Shown here: positions 10,322 to 21,412 of the stretch, one piece after another
How the letters are laid out: each line of letters starts with the position of its first letter
How positions within the stretch are numbered: position 1 is the first letter of the stretch
DNA from: Micropterix aruncella
Lineage: Eukaryota; Arthropoda; Insecta; Lepidoptera; Micropterigidae
Direction: 5' to 3'
NCBI GenBank assembly: GCA_944548615.1
Contig: OX155967.1
Location: forward strand, 20,142,752 to 20,206,751
DNA length: 64,000 nt
Notes under the pieces: generated by a model
Databases searched by the model: none
What the model saw: only the letters and a program-made list of their open reading frames with translations
What the model was told of the DNA's origin: nothing
Made by a program: the position numbers and the translations under genes

Positions 10322-10995
10322 CCCTTCGGCTATGTAACGACCAAATTTGGTTGCACATCAGAACACCGTTGACTACGTAACGACTAATATTGGCGGCTTG
10401 CTCCCGGAGCGCACAGTTATATTATTTTCTAATTCGAACGCATCCTAAAATCCATACCAAATATCTCATTATTACCATAGATACATAGACGGCTGCTAGA
10501 ATAATTTTGCGCGTCATTTCGCGAATATTTCTGGTAAAATTCCATTGTCAAACATCATCATCTTTTTTCGATAAATCATTAAAAAAAATATTGGTTTTTT
10601 ATGAGCAAATAAAAATAAATATCTAAATATTTTTGTATGTAAATAAGCAAAACAAAATATTACCTTTGATGGAGAATCTAATAAAGATCACGATAGTATT
10701 TACAATTTCTAAATAGGATTCCGTATTTTTCCGTAAGTTAAGTACAAGTTAGAAATGCCGAGTTTTTTTTCACTTTTTCGACTTTCTCATATTTATTCAT
10801 AATTGTCTAATTATTTTATAAAATGAGATTTCAGTATTGTATATTTGAAATTTCAGTGCGATCATCACATATTTTTTTTTATAATAGCTATAGTAGTTCC
10901 ATAGTTATAGTACTTTTTGTTGAGCGCGGCGATATTGTAAGAAATTCCAATAAATTGCCGCATTCTGTTATGAAATTATGCCGCTACTCGAAGGG
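10322..10995 (-). mobile_element. Family B TIR element, copy 1 (674 bp)
   Basis: Ends CCCTTCGGCTATGTAACG and ...CCGCTACTCGAAGGG form short imperfect inverted repeats. The copy matches 23845-24594 and 32712-33368, which run in the opposite orientation. No ORF. The right flank is TTAA, and the termini resemble the CCCTTC...GAAGGG ends of the TTAA MITE at 5250, so a piggyBac-like origin is possible, but the left flank is not TTAA. Confidence 0.75.
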
Positions 10996-11045
10996 TTAAT
11001 CCATTATATTCATTTTTGGATTTCATTTCTCTCTAATTACTAGGT

Positions 11046-11323
<278 letters not shown>

Positions 11324-11499
11324 ATTAGTCAATATCAGAAAATTAGCTTATTATAGTTTATAGTTTCCAGTCATTCTAAACTTTAGTTTTTTTTATTGCT
11401 TTTCTTACTGGTGTAAATCATCGGTAATCGGCCCTAAATCATTTAAAATGCTGTGATCACTCTTTGTAACTCCCAACCTGCTTTAGTATTGGTTGTAAA

Positions 11500-13152
11500 T
11501 TTTGTGTATTTTTTCAATTTTTTCAATTTTCAATTTATTTCCAAAAAATCTTAACAGATTGTAGAAACTTAATATTTAGGTACATTTAAATTACAGTATA
11601 TTAGTTCGTTTTTACAATATTTAAATTTATCACCACGTACATACAGTTACTTCTTTATTGCTTTTAGTATATTAGTTCAGTAATTAATACAGTATATTAG
11701 TTCGTTTTTACAATATTTAAATTTATCACCACGTACATACAGTTACTTCTTTATTGCTTTTAGGGCATCCAAATCATTTTTAAGATTTATTTACTAAAAC
11801 CACAAATTAAAATAATTGATAAAAATAATCAAGAAATTAAAATCAGAAAAAGTCAGAATAATTAAAAAATACTACTTAAAATTGTCAAAAAAATGACCAA
11901 AAAATTTGAAAAATTATTTAAAATTAACAAACTCATCGATCGAGTAAAAAGCTTTGTCTAATAAGAATTCTTTAAGTAACTTTTTGAATAAGCTTTCCAC
12001 TTGAATAGTTTTTAAACTTTCTGGTAGCCTGTTAAAGTAATATGGCCCTGAGTATTTTGTGTCTTGCCTTGCTGTGTTTAGTTTAATACATGGTATAAAA
12101 ATGTTTAATTTATTTCTCGTATTTTTAGTATGTGTATCTGAAAACTTTTTATAATGTGTTTCTTTATTTTTAAAAAACTCAGTTAGTAACTTAAAGAGAT
12201 AGAGTGAGGTTAAGGTGAGGATTCTTAGCCTTTTAAAAATGGGTCGACACGACTCTTCCCTTTTCACCTTTGCAATTATTCGCACTGCTCTCTTTTGGAG
12301 TATAAATATGGGTTCCCTATGACAAGCATAACAATTTCCCCAGATCGTAATGGCATAACTTAGGATAGCTTCAATATAGCTGAAATAAACATTTCTTGTT
12401 TGCAATTCATCCAACGACCTTCTTACAATACTTAAAGCATAACATGCCCGACTTAACCTACTTTCGAGGTTTTCACAGTGAAAGTTCCATTTTAAAAGTT
12501 CGTCGACATGAACACCTAAAAATCTAGTACAATGAGTTTGAGGAATGGCAGTGTTATTTATTGAAAGTATTATTGGCGAACCTTTATTTCGATTTCGATG
12601 ATTTGTAAAATGTATGAAGTTACTTTTAGACGCATTTAGTGTGAGGTTGTTGCTCTCAAACCAACTATTTAGTTTGAATAGATTAATTTTAACGTTAATC
12701 AATAATTCGTCCATATCTTTACCGGCAACAATTAAACTAGTGTCATCAGCAAACATAGTTACATTTATATCGTTGAAATACATTGGTAAATCATTTACAT
12801 ATACTAAAAATAGAATAGGGCCCAAAATGGAACCCTGCGGGACTCCAAGTTTATTAGTTAAAGGGATCGAACAGTGTTTTGTAATGTTTTGATTTTGACA
12901 TTGTGTAATTTCCACGATTTGCGTCCTATTTGTTAAATATGAATCAAACCATTTTAAGCAGTCTCCTCTGACTCCATAATGATTTAGTTTGTTTAGTAAA
13001 ATATCATGCCTAACGCAATCAAATGCCTTACTCAAATCGCAAAAAATACCTAAGGTGTAGTACTTGTCCATTAGTTTGTCATTTATATAAGATATGAAAT
13101 CCTCGATAGCTGTAGTGTCTAACCTTTCGTTATTTAACAAAATTCCACAGGG
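11500..13152 (-). mobile_element. CR1/Jockey-like LINE, 5'-truncated
   Basis: The element reads leftward. It has a truncated 5' end inside the reverse transcriptase near 13152, an intact C-terminal ORF (11914-13140), an AT-rich 3' UTR and a short-repeat tail near 11505-11540 (TTTTTTCAATTTTTTCAATT on the plus strand). A 5' truncation with the 3' end kept is the normal product of target-primed reverse transcription. An internal 3' UTR segment of about 85 bp (about 11600-11685, with ATTAGTTCGTTTTTACAATA) is directly duplicated at about 11697-11760. Confidence 0.85.
11914..13140 (-). CDS. Reverse transcriptase C-terminal part of a LINE ORF2
   Basis: The 408-codon open frame encodes reverse transcriptase of the CR1/Jockey group, which copies element RNA at a nicked target. 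It shows FCDLSKAFDCVRHDILLNKL (motif A region), GVPQGSILGPILFLVYVNDL (motif B) and FADDTSLI with the catalytic Asp pair. These are followed by the thumb and the family C-terminal region (AVRIIAKV..., then YYFNRLPESL near the end). The frame begins inside the RT domain because the copy is 5' truncated, so the ATG at 13140 is probably not a natural start. It lacks the endonuclease and cannot be autonomous, but the RT frame is uninterrupted, suggesting a fairly young insertion. Confidence 0.9.
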   Translation of the reverse strand: MLNNERLDTTAIEDFISYINDKLMDKYYTLGIFCDLSKAFDCVRHDILLNKLNHYGVRGDCLKWFDSYLTNRTQIVEITQCQNQNITKHCSIPLTNKLGVPQGSILGPILFLVYVNDLPMYFNDINVTMFADDTSLIVAGKDMDELLINVKINLFKLNSWFESNNLTLNASKSNFIHFTNHRNRNKGSPIILSINNTAIPQTHCTRFLGVHVDELLKWNFHCENLESRLSRACYALSIVRRSLDELQTRNVYFSYIEAILSYAITIWGNCYACHREPIFILQKRAVRIIAKVKREESCRPIFKRLRILTLTSLYLFKLLTEFFKNKETHYKKFSDTHTKNTRNKLNIFIPCIKLNTARQDTKYSGPYYFNRLPESLKTIQVESLFKKLLKEFLLDKAFYSIDEFVNFK

Positions 13153-13159
13153 GCAATGC

Positions 13160-13225
13160 CGTCAATTATTACATTACATTCGTATCAAACCGGCGAATAC
13201 ACTGCTCTTGGACACTGTTCTACAC
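13160..13225 (-). mobile_element. LINE 3'-end fragment with ATTAC tail
   Basis: ATTATTACATTACATTCGTA followed by CTGCTCTTGGACA resembles the 3' termini at 23115 and 61838, which have the same ATTAC repeats and a CTCTTGGAC or CTTTTGGAC block. Only a short piece survives. Confidence 0.5.
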
Positions 13226-13349
13226 TGGACTAATGCTCACAACATACTATAGATGGTTATTACTGGTTTTTTTGCTCGTTACTAGTTTGAGTATATTACA
13301 TATTTTAAAGAGAAATAGAACATCTAACTAGCGTCATAACTGATAGGTT

Positions 13350-13625
13350 ACACGGACCGGTGGCGTACTAAGTAGCCTGATCTTACATTGTAAGATTCTG
13401 GGTTTGATTCCCGGCTGGCTCACAATTTTCCGTTGGAATAAAGTTAAAGGGAATTGCATTTCAGTCCCGTCGAGCGAATGAAATAACAAGACACACACAC
13501 ACACAAACACATTTTACACGCACACATACATATAAACACTTCATAATAAGGTTGGTTGTAAAAGATTGTCGTATGGTAATAAAACCTTCCATTGTGAAAT
13601 TTCACAATAAAGAGTAGACGCAAAC
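13350..13625 (+). mobile_element. tRNA-headed SINE
   Basis: The head GTGGCGTACTAAGTAGCC and B box GGGTTTGATTCCCGGC are followed by the family body and the 3' block GTAAAAGATTGTCGTATGG and TGTGAAATTTCACAATAAAG. A CA-rich microsatellite lies in the middle (13493-13520). About 275 bp, matching 55650-55930. Confidence 0.85.
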
Positions 13626-14369
13626 AATAACGAAAAAATCATTAAAAATAATCGTGTCAGGTTAGAATAGAGTTGTGTAGACAGTCTAAATCTATAAAAA
13701 GTCAATAAATAGAATACTAAGAAAAAAGATTTATATAATAATAACTGAAAGTGTGAAAAATAATTAATTATTGAATATAATCAATAGGTTGCTACTTTTA
13801 TAGATGCTGTTTTTAAATTACTGTTGCTTTATATATTATCAAAACAATATAGTCAGACAATGAATCCATGAATATGTAGGATATTCTCTGATGTGAGTTA
13901 TCGATGATCAGAGCCCAACTTTGTGACGTGTTGTTTTCTCGACCATTTAATTATCCCAAAAAGAAGTTAATAGAACAGATGGCTTAACAGTGATAACGTC
14001 AGGTGAATAATTATGCTAATTCTATGTGCTTATATATCGGTAGAATTGCTTTTGGTAAGGTAATTTACTTACGATCGTGAAAGTTAAATTTATTTTCATT
14101 GCGGTTATTTTATGGAATATTTGTGTTGTATTTATTTATCCATATAGATATATGTAAATTTCCAGAATGTACTCTATCAGAGCTTTCATTTGACACTAAA
14201 CACGATATCTTAATGTTAATTTATTGACATTTGGACATTTAGACAACTACTTACTTGATATTTGGACAGTTAAGGTACCCTATGACGCTCAAGATGACAT
14301 GGCGGTTCTACAAATACTACACAATTTTTAATCGGTTCAGGCGTTTAGAAGTTGTGATGGAATCTTTTT
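13626..14369. other. AT-rich intergenic DNA
   Basis: No gene, RNA or repeat match recognised. The open frame at 14255-14587 overlaps a known type of interspersed repeat and is not called. Confidence 0.5.
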
Positions 14370-14580
14370 CATCTTCATCAGCGCGCATTCGCCCACCGTT
14401 GGGCATACGCCTCTCCAATCACTCTTCATTCGGATCGGCTGTCCGTTTCCAAATTTGTACTGTTCATTATGATTGGAGGTATTTAGCCCGATACCCGCCA
14501 CGTCGGCCACGCGTCTTGGCGAGCTCCACATTTTCAGGAAAATATTTCCATTTCCTAGGCTTGTGGCAACCTGGTCAGGT
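14370..14580 (-). mobile_element. Fragment of a lepidopteran LINE-type repeat
   Basis: CGCCCACCGTTGGGCATACG followed by CCTCTCCAATCACTCTTC resembles a very common lepidopteran interspersed sequence (CCCACTGTTGGGCATAGGCC and similar) that derives from LINE reverse-transcriptase sequence. This is recognition from memory of the motif only. The fragment is too decayed for a protein reading. Confidence 0.45.
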
Positions 14581-14724
14581 TACTTAACCGCCGAATTGCA
14601 CTATATTCACTAAATTTAAAATTTAATTATTATTTATTTTTGAGAAAATTTCATAATATATGTTGACGTTTAGAATTTAAATTTCGAATCGTGATGGAAT
14701 AAAGAAAAGTAAAACATACCTAGA

Positions 14725-14776
14725 TGAACCCTAAACACATTACACTCCCTTTTTGTTGTGCAGTCGTGTAAAAACA
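14725..14776 (+). repeat. Short repeat shared with 6150-6202
   Basis: ATGAACCCT...CACTCCCTTTTTGTTGTGCAGTCGTGTAAAAA matches the sequence just after the SAM-domain gene with few changes. It probably marks the end of an unrecognised mobile element present in both places. Confidence 0.55.
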
Positions 14777-14779
14777 GGC

Positions 14780-15999
14780 ACGATTTGTACGTAAAACTTG
14801 TTTATTGTTTATAACTAAAGTACGGGCCAAAGGAACTTTCCGATGGGGTAATAAACCGAGCTGTCAACAAGGATGCGACTAACGTCGATATTGCTTATCG
14901 ATGAATTACGCTTGCTCGATGAAACAGTATTATAAATCTGCATTTATTACAGTACCGATTGCTATATTTATTAATATTTTCGGTTTAAGTATTATTTTAG
15001 AATTAGAGTAATTTAATAATAACCTAATTATGAGATGTGAGTTAATAAATTTCTAAACAGTCATTAGTAAAATGTAATCGTGGCATTTTTTAATAATGAA
15101 GTCCTACATAATATGTATATTATAAAATGCTGCGCGGATAAAATATCATTACTTGCCTATCAGTTGAGCGATAGAGACCATATTTTCTAACCTGGAGCTA
15201 TTGAAGTTGAGGGGTGATATTAACATGCAGACTCGGTGCTTATTTTTTGACGAACTGAAAAGTGACCCGACAAAGTTCAGATGCTCAATTTCAATAATAT
15301 AGTAATCTGATAGATAATCTGCGAAGGTTATGACACGCATCCCTACAAGCAGGTAATAAAAGGGACTGGCCGGCCTAATGATTTATTGCCTCACCGGAAC
15401 GTTGCGTTGGCCCGTACTATAGCTTTGCAGCATCTGATCTAAACGTATCCGCAGAGCTGCATGTCCAGAATAGATAATAATAATTGTAGTAGTTATCCAG
15501 TAACTGTGAACGTATTTGTGTAAATAATGATTGGATCGACTTCAGGAAGGCTCATCTTTATTATTCATCATACGATGATATCATAATATATGAATAGGCG
15601 CACACTCACCGTCTCACTCTCACCGCATTCAACGCGGTTTCTATTGGGCCGACGAAATGGAGGAAAACTCTTCGGAAACGTGTTTCGTGGAAATTATGAT
15701 AGGCGCTGTGCCTACATACAGGAGTACTTCATCTAAACCGTATTACGAGTACGTATCTACATAATAATATATTATCATTGCAATTTGCAATGCAGGGTTC
15801 TGTTAACTTATCAAATATAATTCAAACACGAATAATATGAGTCTAGTTACGCATAATATAACTGTTCAGTCTAGTTAGTAATCAGATAGGTACATATATC
15901 AGATAGACATACATCATAGGTGTATGTCTATCTACATCATAGATGTATGTCTTATACTTACATATATCATAGATGTGTAATAAAATATTCATTTTATTG
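14780..15999. other. Intergenic DNA, little structure
   Basis: No coding region recognised. A small imperfect repeat of CATCATAG(A/G)TGTATGTCT units lies at 15910-15975. Confidence 0.5.
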
Positions 16000-16752
16000 T
16001 ATACTAGCCGACCCGTGCCCACTTCGTTGGGCGGTAAAACTTTTTACTTGTGCTGAAATTATGAGTGTGGTTCGGTTAGTACTGAGTGTTATGATATATT
16101 TCCTTACTGCCAAAAGAAGGGTTATATTTTTACTGCATATATATGTATGTATTTGCATGCCAATTTGACTATATTGCCGTTATTTGTGAGTGTCTTCTTG
16201 TTAATGTCTTATGTGAGTGTCTTATCTCTTTAACCCTTTATGCAGTAATAGGGAAATTATAACCAGTAAAAGGGAAAAGTCTTTTGTTTTAAACATTTGA
16301 GACGATAAATTTACTTATTTTGATAAGAATTCATAATTGTTGATAATATGACCAATAAACTTTACCTAACCATTTAAATTATTTTTTGAATACAAAATAC
16401 TACTTTCTGTGACCTAAATATAAAAGTTAGACATATGCTATCACTGACTTTTTTGTAGGCATTATCAAGCTCTACAACTTTTCTCTTGAACTTAATCATA
16501 TATCTCTCATCGTTAAGGCAGCGTTAGTTAGAAACGTTTTCGTTCGACCGTTTTTTCTCCGACTTACTTTGCAAATCCGACTACCACGAAAAAGTCTTTT
16601 CACTTTTCGGATTAATATATATATATGGCCTATGATACTCGCAAATAACGTGGCTTTCTATTGGTTAAAGAATTTTCAAAATCAGTTTAGTAGATCCAGA
16701 GATTACTTCCTACAACCTCACAAACTTTACCTCTTTATAATATTAGTATAGA
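16000..16752 (+). mobile_element. Interspersed element, TATACTAGCC...TTATAATATTAGTATAG
   Basis: The 5' end TATACTAGCCGACCCGTGCC and the 3' end CTTTATAATATTAGTATAGA are terminal sequences seen together in many arthropod non-LTR (RTE-like) or SINE-like repeats; this is recognition of end motifs only. A second copy of the 3' end is at 21388-21412. The interior is AT-rich and carries no reverse transcriptase. Confidence 0.5.
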
Positions 16753-17239
16753 CTAACTATCTGATCCCCGTAGTAAAAACTACCTTTGCGCAAATGCAAA
16801 TAGTTTTTTTGCGCCAAATTTTTTTAACAGCATCGACGACAATTAAAAAAAAACAATATTAATAGGTTTAAATTTAAAATAAACAAATGCCTAATAGAAT
16901 TTGGATACCAGCGTTTAGAAAATGAAGTGATACGAAATAGTATGAAGAGAAAAATCTTTTATCGATGTGTATGTGAATTCTGTATCTATTTATGTATTGT
17001 ATTTATTCTTTACTTGAATCAACTCTATTATATCACATAACGTGTGGTGAATTTTATTGCTTAAAAGTCTTTTTTTTTTGTTGTTTTTGTTAATATGAGA
17101 CGTTAACTAGAATCAACAACTTTTATTTTCCTGCCCCCTCTTTTATGCTTTTCGAATTAAATTAGTTTATTACTATTATTCATGTTTTACACCATCTGCA
17201 TCATGTGCATCTAGATACAGTTGGCATGTAAAAGTATCG

Positions 17240-17367
17240 TTTAAAAAGTATGTTCAAAATATAACGCAAATTTGTGTTTTTTCAAAAAAAAATAATTTAT
17301 TCATGAATATCTATTTTATCCCCTTCAAAGTAATCCCCACCAGATATTAGGCGCATTTTCATAAAAG
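17240..17367 (-). pseudogene. Probable mariner-type transposase C-terminus and 3' end
   Basis: Read on the minus strand, the last residues are ISGGDYFEGDKID followed shortly by a stop at 17297. GDYFE-type endings close many mariner transposases, which cut and paste DNA at TA sites. The AT-rich sequence beyond it (AAATTTGCGTTATATTTTG) resembles a mariner 3' UTR or terminus. Only about 25 codons remain, and the catalytic DDD region is absent. The fragment ends at 17367, where a 23 bp direct repeat begins. Confidence 0.5.
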
Positions 17368-17555
17368 TTGACGTATGGTAAGAATGCTCTTGATCTGCTC
17401 GGTTTCTGAGTTTCGTCTGTATTAGATCGTGTGCGTGTCTCGTGATATTTTCCGTATCCATTTTTCCTAAGGACATCATTGACATGTTCCATCTCCTTCG
17501 GAAAATGCTCAGCGTCGCATAGATCGCGTGCTCGATTCACGAGCGACGTTTGCAC
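17368..17555 (-). pseudogene. Penelope-like element RT C-terminal fragment
   Basis: The minus-strand frame reads [20 protein letters not shown], then a short linker, then AFLPYVN. The order L-x-x-RA-x-x-x-CD ... E-x-x-H ... L-x-x-NGY ... LPYV is characteristic of the region between the reverse transcriptase and the GIY-YIG linker in Penelope-like elements. Only about 60 codons survive. The piece is cut off exactly where the 23 bp repeat 17345-17367 starts. Confidence 0.55.
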
Positions 17556-17650
17556 TGAACGTAGATGGTAGGGATGATGGTGTGAGCTTGCATGTAAATA
17601 TCTGTCCGTATGTGTGGGCTTCCGATATACCGTATGTCCGAGAGTATTGT

Positions 17651-18079
<429 letters not shown>

Positions 18080-18480
18080 AGATGATGTTTTTATTTAAAA
18101 TAAAATTAGTAAAAGCTACTTAATAAGTAGCGAAGGAAATCCCAGCTTGTATTGGGAAATGCTTATGTTTGAATGAGATATACTTACGGATGTGCACGAC
18201 TTTCGACGGTGCAATGTAAGTTTAAAGGTCCTTTTGCAGTCGACTAACGATCACTATTCATCCATATATCTCATAAATAGGGCTTATCCTTATGCAACAC
18301 AAAATGCCTTCAATTGAGACGAATTAAGCGAAAAAATAAAAAAATAAACTATTGATCACTTCGGCAAAGCCGTTTTATAAATGAAAGTGACATTACGAAA
18401 TAATTCAAATTTCGAATGCTACCAACATTTAAGATATGATACAATTGGCTGAGTTTGTTATCAGTGACTCGACGGCTATT
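18080..18480 (+). repeat. Diverged copy of the (TA)n-linked 590 bp unit
   Basis: Blocks such as GGGAAATGCTTATGTTTGAA, CACTATTCATCCA, and AATTAAGCGAAAAAATAA align in order with the units at 36934-40919, for example GGGAAATGCTTATTGTTTAA and the TTTCGACGGT block. Identity is clearly lower than among the 37-41 kb units, so this is an older, separate copy. As there, the unit's left end is adjacent to a (TA)n tract. Confidence 0.7.
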
Positions 18481-18959
18481 TATTTCACTTGCGTCGCGCG
18501 ACCGATATTTCGACGCCTCACTGGTGGCGTTTTTATTTTGCAACGCCTTACTCAAATAAACCACGAACTGAAATCAATTTACTATTTGAAACACATCAGA
18601 TTGATGAATTTTACGCTTTTGTTTTTCGAATCAATGCAGAATTTGTTGTTATGGAAACGTAACTGTCAAACTGAACATTATTTTTTTTTTTTATGGAAAC
18701 ATGTGACAGCATAACTTTCAACATAAAAGTCAATTTTTTGGTAGTAAATACTTATTAGGCGCATTTTCATAAAAGGAAGCCTTCCTTTCATTGATTTCAA
18801 ATTTCAATTTCCTGGTCCCAGTGGTTTGGGCTGGGCGCTGATATTTATATGTGGGGAATGCGATCGCGCATTTTCTTTTTTAATTACCGTGATGTTTTAT
18901 TATTATTTTTTAAATCAGAACATTTCTATCTGTACGCAAAATTCCTTTTTTTATTGAGA

Positions 18960-19945
18960 TTTTCATACAAAAATATCATCCAAATTTCCGAAAATTTCCG
19001 ATATTTCCGGTGGGTTTTCCAAAAATTTTCTTCCGTACAAACCTTGTCCTTGAAATTACCAACACCAAAAAAAATTAAACAGCCAAATTGGTCAAGCCGT
19101 TATGAAATGATGCTCCGTCAAACATGCGGAATTTCATTCATACAAAAACACCATCCAAATTTCCGTTATTTCTGGTGAATTTTACAAAAATTTACTTCCA
19201 TACAAACCTTGTCCATGAAATTACCAAAATAAAAAAAAATAAAACAGCCAAATCGGTCCAGCCGTTCTGAAGTGATGCTCCGTAAAACATGCCAAAAATT
19301 TTCTTCCGTACAAACCTTGTACTTGAAATTACCAACACCAAAAAAATAAAACAGCCAAATTGGTCAAGCCGTTATGAAATGATGCTCCGTCAAACATGCG
19401 GAATTTCATTCATACAAAAACACCATCCAAATTTCCGTTATTTCTGGTGGATTTTCCAAAAATTTTCTTCCATTCAAACCTTGTCCTTGAAATTACCAAC
19501 ATAAAAAAAAATAAAACAGCCAAATCGGTCCAGCCGTCCTGAAGTGATGCTCCGTAAAACATGCGGCATTTCATTTTTATTTATATTTTTCATACAAAAA
19601 TACCCTCCAAATTTCCGAAAATTTCCGATATTTCCGGTGGATTTTCCAAAAATTTTCTTCCGTGCAAACCTTGTCCTTGAAATTACCAACACCAAAAAAA
19701 AAACAGCCAAATCGGTCAAGCCGTTATGAAATGATTCTCCGTCAAACATGCGGAATTTCATTCATACTAAAACACCATCTAAATTTCCGAAAATTTCCGT
19801 TATTTCTAGTGGATTTTCCAAAAATTTTCTTCCATACAAACCTTGTCCTTGAAATTACCAACACAAAAAAAATAAAACAGCTAAATCGGTCCAGCCGTTC
19901 TGAAGTGATGCTCCGTCAAACATGCGGCATTTCATTTTTATTTAT
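18960..19945 (+). repeat. Tandem array of a LINE-3'-end-like unit (~165-185 bp)
   Basis: About five to six imperfect units each contain CCAAAAATTTTCTTCC(G/A)TAC, ACCTTGTCCTTGAAATTACC, a (AC)CAAAAAAA stretch, ACAGCCAAATCGGTC and a CATGCGGAATTTCAT block. One unit (around 19286) is shortened. The phrase GCCAAATCGGTCCAGCCGTT is typical of lepidopteran RTE-like 3' ends, and a single diverged unit lies at 30650-30808. The open frames here are by-products of the repeat. Confidence 0.8.
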
Positions 19946-20235
19946 ATATATATACTTTCGGTATTATCTAGATATAACCAACATTTGTGTAATCCTATTA
20001 GGCTTCGCTGATGCTAGCGAAAGCTGTTATGCCAGTACCTATTTAACAAAAACGTCACGAACGCGGAAGTCACGATAATAGGTACGCATTACAAAAATGT
20101 CATGTTTTTAAGCGGGGGTATTTTTTTTATAATTGGACGTCGTGATATGAAATAAAAAGTCCCCTTTTCACGCCAATATGCGTATATTGTACTGGCGTCA
20201 GTACAAATGCGTACTTATTCTTATTATATACGAAC

Positions 20236-20826
20236 GGTGTTGAACGGTTTCGTGCAGCTTGGGCCACAAGATGCATTTTGTACTCGGAATGGCTCAACTC
20301 ACGATTCAGCTCCTATTCAAAAGCCTCCTCGAGTGAAAGGCTACTTCGGGTAAGACTCCCGTGTCTCAGGCCTCAGAGCCGGTGGACTCGTTTCTCCCGG
20401 CGGGATTGCATCCCGACGCCACTGGACGGTTTGCGCACCGGTCGGCGAAGCCAATCGGTTATGCATTCTGACTAATTGCTGAAGGGGTCTGGAGACTATG
20501 GAAATACACTTTTTCTAAGCAGCGCGGGTGGATGTTGACCTGTTGTCATACCACCTTGGGCCACTCGATCCTGTGTGGCACTACGGGCAAAGAACGCCCA
20601 GGTCCGCGATAAATTCTAACTAAATTACCGCTGTCATACAACAGGTAGAGGTCGCGTAAGCGACAACGGACACGTAACCAGTCGGGAGGACGGAGGTATC
20701 CTGAAGGTTAATTCCAGACATATATATATAATGCCAAAACTGGTAGTTAGCTGTCCCACGACTGAAATAATGATCTATATCGTTATACCAGCCTGGGGCG
20801 ACGGGTTCGCCCGTTGTAGTCGACAC
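20236..20826 (-). mobile_element. Family A retroposon, reversed copy
   Basis: Read leftward from 20826 it starts GTCGACTACAACGGGCGAAC, the family A 5' end, and runs through GGAGGACGG-type and CGGTGCGCAAACCGTCCAG blocks. It belongs to the same subfamily as 1087-1560. A (TA)4-like insertion is present near 20722. Confidence 0.75.
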
Positions 20827-20834
20827 CGCTTTCC

Positions 20835-21110
20835 TGCTTAGGGAACGTATAGGTACATTTCCAGACGCTCGATTGGCTGACGCAGTACGATGCGCGAACC
20901 ACCCAGCAGCGCCCGAAGGTCACCGCCCGAACGATACAATCGTATGTCCATAGCACTACCGCGACTGGAGAAACAGAATCAATTCCAGGTTCGATCCTCT
21001 TCGAAGAGGTTACCGGATGGGAGTTAAACCGTCAGTTGAACCGTCCCAAGATAACAAGCGGGTTATAGTGGCCCAGCTGCACCGGAACCATTAGGTCCAG
21101 GGTAAGTAAC
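20835..21110 (+). mobile_element. Family A retroposon, 3' part
   Basis: TTTCCAGACGCTCGATTGGC, ACGATGCGCGAACC and ACCGGATGGGAGTTAAACCG follow the family A order and close with CCATTAGGTCC. It lies head to head with the reversed copy at 20236-20826, so the pair forms a composite. Confidence 0.65.
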
Positions 21111-21299
21111 AGAGATAGGTCCGGTTTGAATAAGAAAGTGCTTCGGTTTTGGGTTAGAAACTGCATTTCATGAAGTGGTTGAAAGTGAAACGAAAACTAT
21201 AGCTCTCATCAACTAAGGTAATAAACGATATACAGAAGTGTAACACGATTAAACTCACTTTTTTACAGTGTTTAAAGGCCGCAGCTTTCAATTTGACCT

Positions 21300-21412
21300 C
21301 TCATAATTTCTTTTTTTTTTAAGCTATTGCATAGCTTTTATCGCGGGCCTAGGCCAGCGCGGCGACCGAATGAAGAAATTACAAAAATTACTTCTTTATA
21401 ATATTAGTATAG
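21300..21412 (+). mobile_element. 3'-end fragment of the TATAATATTAGTATAGA element
   Basis: Ends CTTTATAATATTAGTATAGA as at 16752. Preceded by a GC-rich phrase (GCGGGCCTAGGCCAGCGCGG). Confidence 0.5.

Noticed and set aside
12614..12892. 92-codon plus-strand frame
   Set aside because: Antisense shadow of the LINE reverse transcriptase 11914-13140.
18849..20078. Several frames of 60-138 codons
   Set aside because: Produced by the tandem array; they repeat the same peptide in step with the DNA units.
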